From: Crocinitomicaceae bacterium
Lineage (GTDB): Bacteria; Bacteroidota; Bacteroidia; Flavobacteriales_D; Sanyastnellaceae
Direction: 5' to 3'
Assembly (NCBI GenBank): GCA_002722795.1
Contig: PBMY01000014.1
Location: 124,001 to 188,000 of the forward strand
DNA length: 64,000 nucleotides
The notes under the pieces are model-generated. The model had not been told where the DNA came from, ran no database searches, and saw only the letters and a list, made by a program, of their open reading frames with translations. Positions 1 through 10,250 of this stretch are shown piece by piece. Every line of letters starts with the position of its first letter. Position 1 is the stretch's first letter. The translations under genes were made by a program, and so were the position numbers.

Positions 1-882
1 GCACTAGACCAAAATGTAGATTGGATAGGTCTTTCCTTCGTTCGAAATCCCAACGACATCCTTCAACTAAGGGAAAAAATTAAGGCGGAACAAAAGCACA
101 CTAGAATTGTTGCGAAGATTGAAAAGCCTGAGGCTTTAGCAAATCTAGATGAGATCATAGGGGTGACTGATGCGGTTATGATTGCTAGGGGTGATTTAGG
201 CGTCGAGATTCCAATGGAAGAGGTGCCTCATATTCAGAGAGAAATAATAGAAAAATGTCTTTCAGCATCTAGACCAGTCATTGTTGCTACACAAATGATG
301 GAGTCAATGATAGAAAGCTCAACTCCTACGAGAGCAGAAGTTAATGATGTTGCTTCAGCGGTTTTTGAAGGAACTGACGCTGTTATGCTTTCAGCTGAGA
401 CTAGTGTAGGGAAATTCCCTGTACACACAGTGCAGGCGATGTGTCAAATCATCAAAACAGCGGAAGCAAATAACGAAAAGGCATTCAATGAGCGTCCTCC
501 ATATAATCCTGATGACGATAGATTCATAACGGATTCTATTTGTTACAACGCATGTAGGCTTGCGAGAAGAACTAAGGCTTCAGCTATTGTAACTATGACA
601 TATTCAGGGTATACAGCAATGAAGGTTAGCTCTCAAAGGCCCAAGGCTCATATATTTATGTTTACCTCAAACAAGCAGGTTTTAAGCCAAATGAGCCTAG
701 TTTGGGGTGTAGAGGCCATCTATTATTCTAAGATGGTTAGTACAGACCACACTATTGCAGATATAAAGTACATTCTATTCAAGGATGGCAAGGTGAAAGA
801 CAAGGATTTTGTTGTTCATATGGCATCAATGCCAATTAAGGATGCTGGCATGACAAATATGCTTAAACTCAGTAGGGTATAA
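1..882 (+). CDS. pyk: Pyruvate kinase, 5'-truncated by the window edge
   Basis: Frame is open from base 1 (ALDQNVDWIGLSFVRNP...). Contains the pyruvate kinase motif MIARGDLGVEIP and VIVATQMMESMI..PTRAEVNDVA..GTDAVMLSAET. Confidence 0.97.
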   Translation, partial: ALDQNVDWIGLSFVRNPNDILQLREKIKAEQKHTRIVAKIEKPEALANLDEIIGVTDAVMIARGDLGVEIPMEEVPHIQREIIEKCLSASRPVIVATQMMESMIESSTPTRAEVNDVASAVFEGTDAVMLSAETSVGKFPVHTVQAMCQIIKTAEANNEKAFNERPPYNPDDDRFITDSICYNACRLARRTKASAIVTMTYSGYTAMKVSSQRPKAHIFMFTSNKQVLSQMSLVWGVEAIYYSKMVSTDHTIADIKYILFKDGKVKDKDFVVHMASMPIKDAGMTNMLKLSRV

Positions 883-895
883 TTATCTTCGCGTC

Positions 896-3800
896 ATGGC
901 AAAAGGATTTCCTGAAAGAGGATCGCTGCACTTATCGAGGACGGCGAAAGAAATGTTGGATGTTTGGAAGAAGGAGAAAACGTTTCAGGCAAGCATTGAT
1001 TTACGTTCCGAGGACAAACCATATGTCTTTTACGAAGGCCCCCCTTCAGCAAATGGCATGCCCGGCATTCACCACGTTATGGGACGTACGATTAAAGACA
1101 TTTTCTGTCGTTTTGCTACTCTTAACGGAAAACGTGTTGAAAGGAAAGCAGGTTGGGACACACACGGACTTCCAGTTGAGCTTGGTGTAGAGAAAGAGTT
1201 AGGAATTACCAAAGAAGACATTGGCACAAAAATCACGGTTGAAGAATACAATCAGGCTTGCAGAAAAGCTGTTATGAAGTATACTAGTGTTTGGAATAAC
1301 CTAACTCGTCAAATGGGATATTGGGTGGATATGGAATCACCCTATGTCACTTACGAAAACAAATACATTGAGTCAGTTTGGTGGCTATTAGGCCAACTAT
1401 ACAAGAAGAATTTAATCTATAAGGGTTACACTATTCAGCCCTACAGTCCTATGGCAGGAACAGGGTTAAGTTCTCACGAACTCAACCAACCTGGAACATA
1501 TAGAGATGTAAAGGATACTACAATTGTTGCTCAGTTTAGAGTTACTTCAGAAGGAGCAACAACTGTAAGAGGATTTTGTTCAGATGATAGCGACCTACCA
1601 ATAGATTTGCTTGCATGGACAACAACGCCATGGACTCTTCCTTCAAATACGGCATTGACTGTTGGCAACAATATTGACTACGCTATAGTCAAAACTACAA
1701 ACAGATATACTGAGGAGCCTTGTATTGTAGTTCTTGCTGAAGCACTTATTGAAAAGCAATTTGACAAAAAGGCGCCTCAACATGAAGTAATTGGTAGATG
1801 TAAGGGTTCTGATCTAGTTGGTGTGACATATCATCAACTTATTGACTGGGCTCAGCCAATGGAGGAGCCTGAAGAAGCATTTAGGGTAATTCCAGGGTCG
1901 TTTGTGACTACTGAAGATGGAACCGGCATTGTTCATACAGCACCAACTTTTGGTGCTGATGACGCCTTAGTTGCTAAGGAGGCTGGAGTGCCACCAATGC
2001 TAGTAGATGACGGAAATGGTCATGGTGTTCCCTTAGTTGACCTTCAAGGAAGACTTCGAGAAGGATATGGACCATTTGCAGGATTCTACGTTAAAAACGA
2101 ATACTACCCTGCTGGAGAGGCTCCTGAAAAATCATTAGACGTAGAAATCGCGATTGACTTAAAGACTAGAGGCCAAGCTTTCAAGGTTGAGAAATACCAG
2201 CACAGCTATCCACATTGCTGGAGAACTGATAAACCCATCCTATATTACCCATTAGATTCTTGGTTTATCAAAGCAACAGCTATGAAGGACAGAATGGCTC
2301 AGCTAAATAAAACCATAAATTGGAAGCCGGAAAGTACAGGTATTGGGCGATTTGGAAAATGGTTAGAAAACCTAAATGATTGGAACCTTAGCAGATCTAG
2401 ATTTTGGGGGATTCCAATTCCGATTTGGAGAACAGATGACGGTTTAGAGGAAAGGTGTATTAGTTCAGTAGAGGAACTTTCAGACGCATGTCGCGAAGCA
2501 GTATCATCAGGCCTTATGGGGACTAATCCACTTGACAAATTCAAGGCAGGGGATATGTCAGAAGAGAATTATAATACATTTGATTTACACAAACACGTAG
2601 TAGATGATATTGTTTTAAAGTCGTCAAATGGTGAGCCGATGAGGCGTGAAACAGATCTTATTGATGTCTGGTTTGATTCAGGATCTATGCCTTATGCGCA
2701 GTGGCATTACCCTTTTGAAAACAAGGAAAAAGTTGATTTTGGGGGTGCTTACCCTGCTGATTTTATTGCTGAAGGTGTAGACCAAACAAGAGGGTGGTTC
2801 TATACCCTTCACGCCATTTCAACCATGGTTTTTGATAAGGTAGCATACAAAAATGTTGTTTCAAATGGCCTTGTACTCGATAAGCATGGAGTAAAGATGT
2901 CGAAGAGACTTAACAATGCCATCGATCCATTCACGACATTAGACCAATACGGTGCTGATGCCACTCGTTGGTATATGATAAGTAATGCTCAGCCATGGGA
3001 TAATCTTAAATTTGATCTTGACGGAGTTGGTGAGGTGACTAGGAAATTTTTTGGCACACTACACAACACTTATAACTTCTTTGCTCTTTACGCTAACATA
3101 GATGGATACACAGGATTAGAGGAAGAATTGGCATATGAAAATAGGCCTGAAATTGACAGATGGATTCTGTCTAGAATGCACACCATTGCAGGTGAAATGC
3201 ATTCAGCATTTGAGGACCTTGAAACAACAAAAGCAGCGAGATTACTTCAAAACTTTGTGACGGATGAATTGAGCAATTGGTATGTTAGACTGAACCGCCA
3301 AAGATTTTGGAAGGGGGATTTGAATGAGGATAAGATTAGCGCATACCAAACACTAGCTACTTGTCTTAAGACTTGTGCTATCCTAGGTTCTCCAATCGCA
3401 CCGTTCTTTATGGACAGACTTTACAGAGATATAAATGAGGGCCTTGGAGTTAATAGAGATGGCGCGGAAAATTCAGTTCATCTAGCAGATTTCCCAATTG
3501 CTGATAAGAGCATAGTCGACAAGGAACTAGAAAAAAGAATGGAATTAGCGCGAAAGCTAAGTTCACAGGTACTAAGCTTGAGAAAGCGTGAAATGATACG
3601 AGTACGTCAGCCACTAAGAAAAATTATGGTTCCAATGCTTGACGATGCAAACGCTGAAAGACTAGCTGCTGTTGAGGATCTTATTAGGACTGAGGTAAAC
3701 GTAAAAGAAGTTCAAGTAATCAGAGACGGTGGAGGGATTGTAAAATCTATCAAGCCTGATTTTAAAGCTTTGGGTCCACGATATGGCAAAAGGATGAAAG

Positions 3801-4267
3801 CAATTGCTAGTGCTGTTAAAGGTTTGGATTCAGAAGATGCAGAAAAATTAGAAGCTGAAAGCAAGCTTATTCTAAGTCCGGCAGATGGTTTGGGCGATGT
3901 TGAATTACTCCTTTCTGATGTGACAATTTCAACAGAGGATATACCAGGTTGGTTAGTATCAAGTGAAGGAGGTCTTACTGTTGCTCTAGACATTACAATT
4001 GACGATGAACTCATGGCAGAGGGTCTTTCTAGAGAACTTGTCAATAGAGTCCAAAACCTTAGAAAAGATTCAGGTTTAGAAGTAGTTGATAGGATTACCC
4101 TAATTATTGATGCAAATGATGAACTAAAGGGTAGGTTGGTAGAAAATTTAGACTATATTCGAACTCAAACCCTTGCTGAACAGGTAAAATGGCAGGAAGA
4201 TGCAGGGGCAACAGAAATTGAACTTGACGAAAACAATATTGCAAGGGTTCAAGTTGTTAAATATTAA
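896..4267 (+). CDS. ileS: Isoleucyl-tRNA synthetase
   Basis: 1123 aa; HGLPVELGVEKELGI, editing-domain TTTPWTLPSNTAL, KMSKR motif (VKMSKRLNNAIDP). Confidence 0.97.
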   Translation: MAKGFPERGSLHLSRTAKEMLDVWKKEKTFQASIDLRSEDKPYVFYEGPPSANGMPGIHHVMGRTIKDIFCRFATLNGKRVERKAGWDTHGLPVELGVEKELGITKEDIGTKITVEEYNQACRKAVMKYTSVWNNLTRQMGYWVDMESPYVTYENKYIESVWWLLGQLYKKNLIYKGYTIQPYSPMAGTGLSSHELNQPGTYRDVKDTTIVAQFRVTSEGATTVRGFCSDDSDLPIDLLAWTTTPWTLPSNTALTVGNNIDYAIVKTTNRYTEEPCIVVLAEALIEKQFDKKAPQHEVIGRCKGSDLVGVTYHQLIDWAQPMEEPEEAFRVIPGSFVTTEDGTGIVHTAPTFGADDALVAKEAGVPPMLVDDGNGHGVPLVDLQGRLREGYGPFAGFYVKNEYYPAGEAPEKSLDVEIAIDLKTRGQAFKVEKYQHSYPHCWRTDKPILYYPLDSWFIKATAMKDRMAQLNKTINWKPESTGIGRFGKWLENLNDWNLSRSRFWGIPIPIWRTDDGLEERCISSVEELSDACREAVSSGLMGTNPLDKFKAGDMSEENYNTFDLHKHVVDDIVLKSSNGEPMRRETDLIDVWFDSGSMPYAQWHYPFENKEKVDFGGAYPADFIAEGVDQTRGWFYTLHAISTMVFDKVAYKNVVSNGLVLDKHGVKMSKRLNNAIDPFTTLDQYGADATRWYMISNAQPWDNLKFDLDGVGEVTRKFFGTLHNTYNFFALYANIDGYTGLEEELAYENRPEIDRWILSRMHTIAGEMHSAFEDLETTKAARLLQNFVTDELSNWYVRLNRQRFWKGDLNEDKISAYQTLATCLKTCAILGSPIAPFFMDRLYRDINEGLGVNRDGAENSVHLADFPIADKSIVDKELEKRMELARKLSSQVLSLRKREMIRVRQPLRKIMVPMLDDANAERLAAVEDLIRTEVNVKEVQVIRDGGGIVKSIKPDFKALGPRYGKRMKAIASAVKGLDSEDAEKLEAESKLILSPADGLGDVELLLSDVTISTEDIPGWLVSSEGGLTVALDITIDDELMAEGLSRELVNRVQNLRKDSGLEVVDRITLIIDANDELKGRLVENLDYIRTQTLAEQVKWQEDAGATEIELDENNIARVQVVKY

Positions 4268-4278
4268 AGCTTTTAACC

Positions 4279-4650
4279 ATGGCAGAAATTAGATACTCAA
4301 AATCGGAACTTGATGAATTCAAGGCACTAATAGAGAAAAAGCTAGAGCTAGCAAGAGAGGATTTATCTCAATTACGTTCTTCTATGTCACATAAGGATGA
4401 TAATTCAACTGAGGACACTTCGCCTACTTTTAAGATGATGGAGGATGGATCTGAAACTATGAGTCGTGAGGAGACTGCAGCGCTTGCATCACGTCAAGAA
4501 AAATTCATTGTAAATCTTGAAAACGCTTTACTTAGAATTAAAAATAAGACTTACGGCATTTGCAGAGTAACAGGAAAGCTTATTCCTAAGGAGAGACTTA
4601 AACTTGTACCTCACGCAACTCTTTCAATGGAGGCCAAGCAGCGTCAATAA
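4279..4650 (+). CDS. TraR/DksA-family regulator
   Basis: 123 aa with coiled-coil N-terminus and YGICRVTGKLIPKERLKLVPHATLSMEAK, typical of Bacteroidota DksA-like proteins; lies between ileS and lspA. Confidence 0.85.
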   Translation: MAEIRYSKSELDEFKALIEKKLELAREDLSQLRSSMSHKDDNSTEDTSPTFKMMEDGSETMSREETAALASRQEKFIVNLENALLRIKNKTYGICRVTGKLIPKERLKLVPHATLSMEAKQRQ

Positions 4651-4677
4651 ATTCAATACTTCTAGCGTTTTACTGAA

Positions 4678-7095
4678 ATGCGTAGACTGATTTTAGGTTG
4701 GTTATTGCCACTGCTAGTAGCAGATCAGGCGCTGAAGTTTTACATAAAGCTCAATTTTACTATTGGCGAGAAGTCGGAGTTTATTCCAGGCATTCTCGAA
4801 TTGCAATTTTTGGAAAATGAAGGGATGGCTTTTGGATGGGCCTTACCAGGTGTTGTTGGGAAATTGCTTCTGACATCTTTTAGGCTTCTAGCATCTATTG
4901 CTATTGGTTATTATTTGACCAAAATTGTAAAGGATGGTGCTCATAAGGGTTTATTGGTCTGTGTGACAATGATTTGGGCTGGAGCTATTGGAAACATAAT
5001 TGATGGCGCTTTCTACGGATTGATTTTCACTCAATCAGGATGGGCAACTATGGCTACTTTAACTACTGAAGGTTATGCTCCTCTGTTTATGGCAAACGTT
5101 GTGGACATGTTTCATTTTGTTGTAAGATGGCCATCATGGATGCCTATGGGTCTAGGGGGTAATGAGATATTCCCTCCAATTTGGAATATTGCAGACGCAG
5201 CTATTTCTGTTAGCGTGATCTGGATTTTAATCAGACAAAGGGTTTTTTTTGCAGGGTTAGGTGATATCGATGGGACGAGAAAGGTAAAGGTGGGATCAAC
5301 AACTATTGGTGGCGATGCACCTGTGAGGATTCAGTCAATGACAACAACTGACACCCGCGATATCGAAGCAAGCATAGCCCAATCCATTAGCCTAATAGAA
5401 GCTGGATCAGAATTAGTCCGTTTAACTGCACCGAGTATCAAAGATGCAGATGCACTTGAATCGATAGTAGCTGGCGTAAGGGCTGCAGGACACGAAACAC
5501 CTATTGTTGCAGACATTCACTTTACTCCCAACGCTGCATTTAGAGCAGCAGATTTTGTAGAGAAAATCAGAATCAACCCCGGGAATTTCGCAGACAAAAA
5601 GAAGTTTATCAATCACGATTATACTGACGCAAGCTATGCCGAGGAGCTAGTTAGAATTCGCGAAAAGTTCACTCCCCTTGTCCTAAAATGCAAGGAACTA
5701 GGAAGAGCTATGAGGATAGGGACCAACCACGGCTCTCTATCAGATAGAATTACTTCAAGGTTTGGCGACACACCTCTAGGAATGGTTGAGAGTGCTTTGG
5801 AGTTCATCATAATATGTAGGGAGAATGACTATCATTCACTCGTTATTTCTATGAAATCGTCAAACACAAATGTGATGGTGGATGCCTATAGGCTTTTAGT
5901 TACAAGGATGGAAGAAGAAGGGATGAATTACCCAATTCATTTGGGTGTTACTGAGGCTGGTGATGGCGAAGACGGAAGAGTGAAATCAGCAATTGGAATT
6001 GGGACTTTGCTCGAAGAGGGGATAGGGGATACAGTCAGAGTAAGTTTAACTGAGAAACCTGAGGCAGAGCTACCAGTTGCTCGCACATTAGTGGATAGAT
6101 ATGTAGGACACAATGGAGTTAGATCAGAGTTAAATCCTGAAAAGAGGATGTCGGGAACACCAATTGTAATTCAAAGTATTGAACAGTTTGGCGATGTCAC
6201 ACACGCTAATCTTATCGACGTTGGGTATAGATATTCAGTTACTGATGATAAGTGGTGGATCGGTGACCAAGCTGCTGACTTGATATATACTAGTTCAAGG
6301 CCTGTTGATTTCAAACTGCCAGGAACTTTGAGGGTTCTTGTAAATGGTTCTAGTTGGTCTGAGACGCTTGAAGGACATGATCCGCTTTGGTCTTTAGAAG
6401 AATACAGAGAATTAGACGCCCAAGCCGCAAGCGTAGGCACTCACTATATCGCTTTAAATACCTCAGACGCTAGCAAACTAGGAAAAGAATTTAGAAATAG
6501 AGACAACCTAGTTATTGTCCTTAGCTCAGAAAGCGAAATGCCAGTTAGCGAGTACAGACAGGCAATCGCTTCAATCGAGTCCGGAGGTTGGAGAATTATT
6601 TTAAGGAATAACTGCTCTGCTGAAATAGAAAATTTCACCCTTTACTCTAGCATAGATGTTGGAGCTCTATTGATTGATAAAAAGATTGATGGTATTTGGC
6701 TCGAAGGTGAGAAAGTAAGTTTGGTTGAGCGAAATAGATTGAGCTTTGGGATACTTCAGGCAACACGTACTCGAATTTCTAAGACTGAGTATATTTCTTG
6801 CCCAAGTTGTGGGAGAACACTTTTTGATCTAGAAGAGACTACAGCTAAGATTAGAGAGGCGACAAACCATTTGAAGGGTGTCAAGATTGGTATCATGGGA
6901 TGCATTGTGAATGGACCTGGTGAGATGGCGGACGCAGATTTTGGATACGTTGGAACAGGTCCGGGCAAAATCACACTTTACAAGGAAAAGGAAGTTGTAC
7001 AGAAGAATATTCCTGAGGAGCAAGGAGTTGCAGCTTTGATTGAGTTGATTAAGAGTGCAGGGTGCTGGGTTGAGCCAAACACCGAAAAAGAGTAA
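4678..7095 (+). CDS. lspA-ispG: Single ORF fusing lipoprotein signal peptidase (LspA, about residues 1-195) to 4-hydroxy-3-methylbut-2-enyl diphosphate synthase (IspG/GcpE, remainder)
   Basis: N-terminal part has LspA TM segments and catalytic Asp motifs (GNIIDG, NIADAAIS). It continues in frame into IspG (KVKVGSTTIGGDAPVRIQSMTTTDTRD; Fe-S Cys motifs CPSCGRTLFD and GCIVNGPGE) with the long Bacteroidota/plant-type insert. Confidence 0.85.
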   Translation: MRRLILGWLLPLLVADQALKFYIKLNFTIGEKSEFIPGILELQFLENEGMAFGWALPGVVGKLLLTSFRLLASIAIGYYLTKIVKDGAHKGLLVCVTMIWAGAIGNIIDGAFYGLIFTQSGWATMATLTTEGYAPLFMANVVDMFHFVVRWPSWMPMGLGGNEIFPPIWNIADAAISVSVIWILIRQRVFFAGLGDIDGTRKVKVGSTTIGGDAPVRIQSMTTTDTRDIEASIAQSISLIEAGSELVRLTAPSIKDADALESIVAGVRAAGHETPIVADIHFTPNAAFRAADFVEKIRINPGNFADKKKFINHDYTDASYAEELVRIREKFTPLVLKCKELGRAMRIGTNHGSLSDRITSRFGDTPLGMVESALEFIIICRENDYHSLVISMKSSNTNVMVDAYRLLVTRMEEEGMNYPIHLGVTEAGDGEDGRVKSAIGIGTLLEEGIGDTVRVSLTEKPEAELPVARTLVDRYVGHNGVRSELNPEKRMSGTPIVIQSIEQFGDVTHANLIDVGYRYSVTDDKWWIGDQAADLIYTSSRPVDFKLPGTLRVLVNGSSWSETLEGHDPLWSLEEYRELDAQAASVGTHYIALNTSDASKLGKEFRNRDNLVIVLSSESEMPVSEYRQAIASIESGGWRIILRNNCSAEIENFTLYSSIDVGALLIDKKIDGIWLEGEKVSLVERNRLSFGILQATRTRISKTEYISCPSCGRTLFDLEETTAKIREATNHLKGVKIGIMGCIVNGPGEMADADFGYVGTGPGKITLYKEKEVVQKNIPEEQGVAALIELIKSAGCWVEPNTEKE

Positions 7096-7099
7096 TCCT

Positions 7100-7819
7100 A
7101 TGTTAGTTCCATCCCTCAAAGCAATTGTGATTGGAGCTATCTCATATTCTGATTCAAGTAAAGTTGTAAAAGTGCTGACTCAAGAGTACGGGATTTTGCC
7201 TGTATTTGTTAGAGTAAGTAAAAAGACAAGCGTGCTTTGGCATCCACTTGCTACCCTTGAGCTTTCAGAGGTAAAACGTAAAAATTCAAATTCACTTGCA
7301 ACTTTTAAAGGGGTTGAAAGGGCATCATCTGCTATTGAAACATTGCGTGATCCCAAACGCACAGCTTTGGCTTTTTTCCTTTCTGAGTTTCTAGAAAAAT
7401 CAGTTCCTGAGGGCACCCATATTGATGGTGTTTTTGACGTTATTGAAGAAGCAGTTTGCCTTTTAGAGAACGATAAACACGTTGCTAATCTTCACTTTTA
7501 TGCTATTGCAAAAGTGATTCTTGCTCTAGGATTAATGCCTGAAAATACTGGAGATTCTAGTCATAGCTTACACCTTGAAACAGGAGAGTGGCACGATGTT
7601 AAGCCACTACTTTCTAAGACTTCTTATCTACTTAAATATGATCTTGCAGAATTGATGATTAAAATTCCGGGCATGGATTTTGTTAACATTCGAAACCTAA
7701 GACTAAATCAAAACGAACGTAAGGAACTTTTGCTTGCTATGGTAATGTTCATTCAACTGCATCATGCGGGATTAAGAGAGATAAAAAGTTATGAAGTCCT
7801 CGAGACAATATTTGACTAA
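7100..7819 (+). CDS. recO: DNA repair protein RecO (start at 7100 rather than the ORF-track start 7055)
   Basis: MLVPSLKAIVIGAISYSDSSKVVKVLTQEYGILPVFVRV is a RecO N-terminal OB fold; start at 7100 avoids overlap with ispG. Confidence 0.85.
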   Translation: MLVPSLKAIVIGAISYSDSSKVVKVLTQEYGILPVFVRVSKKTSVLWHPLATLELSEVKRKNSNSLATFKGVERASSAIETLRDPKRTALAFFLSEFLEKSVPEGTHIDGVFDVIEEAVCLLENDKHVANLHFYAIAKVILALGLMPENTGDSSHSLHLETGEWHDVKPLLSKTSYLLKYDLAELMIKIPGMDFVNIRNLRLNQNERKELLLAMVMFIQLHHAGLREIKSYEVLETIFD

Positions 7820-10238
7820 CCTCATTCTATTAAAGACAGCTTTAGTACTCTGCTTTGCTTTTGCATCTTACGATACGTTTGCCCAAGATTCTTCAGAAAG
7901 TACTGAGACAGTTAGAGTAGTTGTGGGATCGATGCCAATCCCATTTGCTGTTTGCACTAACCTGACTACAAATGAAACTTCAGTTTCTGATGTAAATGGC
8001 ATTTTGATTTTGCCCAAAAGAAATGTTGAAGACTCTCTTGAATTTAGATCGTTAGGATTTGAGTCGCTTGTGGTGTTGCCTACCGAAAAAATTAGTAATG
8101 AGATAAGGCTAAACGAAAGTCCTGTAGGCCTTGATGCAGTTCTTATCAGCTCGAATATCAGTCCAGCCCAAGTCCAAAGAGACGACCTCAAGGTAGTAGA
8201 TAACCTCCAAGTAACATCAGTTGTTTCTACTAGTGCTCCAAGCAAATCAACGGATCTACTAATGAACACAGGTCAAGTGATGGTGCAACAGAGTCAACAG
8301 GGAGGAGGTTCGCCAATTATAAGAGGATTCGAAGCAAATAGAATTCTACTTGTAATTGATGGTGTAAGGATGAATAACGCCATCTATAGATCGGGACATC
8401 TACAAAACGCAATTACTGTTGACCCAAATTCATTAGAGCAAGTTCAAATAGTAATGGGTCCAAGCTCTGTAAAATACGGAAGCGACGCACTTGGTGGAGT
8501 GGTCCACTTTCAGACTCATAGACCTAGGTTTAGGAGGGATGGATCAGAGGATATTTGGTCTGGTTTTGCTTCAGTCCAAACTCTTTCAAATAATAATTCT
8601 TCAGTTTTGAGCGCAATGGTTGAAGGAGGTGGCGAGAAGTGGGCTTCACTTGTTTCGATAAGTAAAAGCGAATATGGTGATTTAAGGATGGGTGAGAATA
8701 GGATGCATGGAGACTCAGCTTGGGGTTTAGCAACAGATTACATTGATACCATCGATGGATTAGATGTAGTATTAGAAAACTCAGATCCAAATTTGCAAGT
8801 GGGCACAGGGTATGAACAAACTGATTTTATGCATAAGCTGCGTTTTGCAATACCTGGTGGTGCTCTTCAGACAAATGTTCAGTATAGCATTAGTTCTAAT
8901 ATTCCTCGATACGACAAGATCAATAACATTAGTGATGGAACTTATAGCCCCAAGTGGGCAGAGTGGAATTACGGCCCTCAAAAAAGACTTATGACAGCTT
9001 TAAGTTGGGAGCAGTTTTTAAGAATTCCTGGGTCGATTTATACAACACTAGCATACCAAAACATACAGGAGTCTAGGCTTAAACGAAGGCTAGGATTTGA
9101 CATACGAGAAGAACAATACGAGGATTTAGATGTAATCTCGCTTTCATCTATTTGGAGGTCTTCGCCTTTTAAAGGGAATGGATGGGGTTATGAAATGGGT
9201 GTTGATGGTCAATTTAATGGATTAGAATCTACTTCTAATACTCCAGAAGTTTTTACTCGATACGCAAACGATGGTTCAAAAATGCTGACTCTTGGAGCTT
9301 TTGCTTCAGCTAAAAGGACTAATGAGGATAGAGTCTTGTACGCCGGTATTAGATATAATTACTCAGCTATTGAAGCGAATTATGATCTAAGCTCATATGC
9401 ATTCGGAGGTTTGGGATTTGATAATGTAAGCTTGAAAAATGCAGCAATTACGGGGAGTTTGGGCTATGAAGCCCCTGTAGGAAGAAAAATCAAAAGCCAT
9501 TCATCTTTCTCTACAGGTTTTAGGAATCCAAACATCGATGACGCAACAAAGATTCGCGAGAAGAATGGGGTTCTATTGATTCCAAACAACGAAATAAATC
9601 CAGAATATATCTATTCTCTTGACCAAAGCATCAGCTTAAGTCCCTTTGAGAAGAGGTCCAAACTTAATATTACAGTAGCTGGATTCTTTAGCCTTTGGGC
9701 AGATGCAATAGTTCCATTTCCAACAACTTTTAATGGCAATTCGGTTATTGAATTCGATGGAGAACCTGTTTTTGTTTATATGAATAACAACCTTGAAAAT
9801 TCATTTATTTATGGAGCAAGATGTGAGATTCAATCTCAATTTGCTGATAACATGTCATTCAATGGGACGGTAAATTACACTCGTGGTCACACTATTGTTG
9901 GAGGGACGCCATTGAGTCATATTCCGCCGATTTTTGGGCGAGTTGGACTATTGAAAAATAGCTCTAGTTGGAGTTTTGAGACTTATATTTTATTCAATGG
10001 ATCTAAGAAATTTGACCTATATGGTGACGCAGCAACAGATAATTTAGTCGAGGCTCTCGATGGGACTCATACACCTGCATGGTGGACATGGAATATTGAA
10101 ACTACTTATGATATTTCATCTGATCTGCACCTTCAAGCTGGAGTGCAAAACATTCTAGACGTTCACTACAAACCTTTTGCTTCTGGTATTTCTGCTCCTG
10201 GACTTGGATTTTATATAGCGTTGAACACTAACTTCTGA
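7791..10238 (+). CDS. TonB-dependent outer-membrane receptor with N-terminal carboxypeptidase-regulatory-like domain (haem/siderophore type)
   Basis: Signal peptide ending AFASYDTFAQ, plug domain (QQGGGSPIIRGFEANRILLVIDGVRMNNAIYRSGHLQNAITVDPNSLEQVQIVMGPSSVKYGSDALGGVV), SSNIPRYDKI..AEWNYGPQKRL. Confidence 0.9.
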   Translation: MKSSRQYLTNLILLKTALVLCFAFASYDTFAQDSSESTETVRVVVGSMPIPFAVCTNLTTNETSVSDVNGILILPKRNVEDSLEFRSLGFESLVVLPTEKISNEIRLNESPVGLDAVLISSNISPAQVQRDDLKVVDNLQVTSVVSTSAPSKSTDLLMNTGQVMVQQSQQGGGSPIIRGFEANRILLVIDGVRMNNAIYRSGHLQNAITVDPNSLEQVQIVMGPSSVKYGSDALGGVVHFQTHRPRFRRDGSEDIWSGFASVQTLSNNNSSVLSAMVEGGGEKWASLVSISKSEYGDLRMGENRMHGDSAWGLATDYIDTIDGLDVVLENSDPNLQVGTGYEQTDFMHKLRFAIPGGALQTNVQYSISSNIPRYDKINNISDGTYSPKWAEWNYGPQKRLMTALSWEQFLRIPGSIYTTLAYQNIQESRLKRRLGFDIREEQYEDLDVISLSSIWRSSPFKGNGWGYEMGVDGQFNGLESTSNTPEVFTRYANDGSKMLTLGAFASAKRTNEDRVLYAGIRYNYSAIEANYDLSSYAFGGLGFDNVSLKNAAITGSLGYEAPVGRKIKSHSSFSTGFRNPNIDDATKIREKNGVLLIPNNEINPEYIYSLDQSISLSPFEKRSKLNITVAGFFSLWADAIVPFPTTFNGNSVIEFDGEPVFVYMNNNLENSFIYGARCEIQSQFADNMSFNGTVNYTRGHTIVGGTPLSHIPPIFGRVGLLKNSSSWSFETYILFNGSKKFDLYGDAATDNLVEALDGTHTPAWWTWNIETTYDISSDLHLQAGVQNILDVHYKPFASGISAPGLGFYIALNTNF

Positions 10239-10250
10239 TTAAATTAGCAG

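Noticed and set aside
896-4267. Antisense and alternate-frame ORFs inside long genes (e.g. 3712..4044 -, 7868..8269 -, 31907..32395 +, 58265..58708 -)
   Set aside because: They lie entirely within strongly identified genes on the other strand or frame, lack recognisable domains, and are expected as shadow ORFs of coding DNA.
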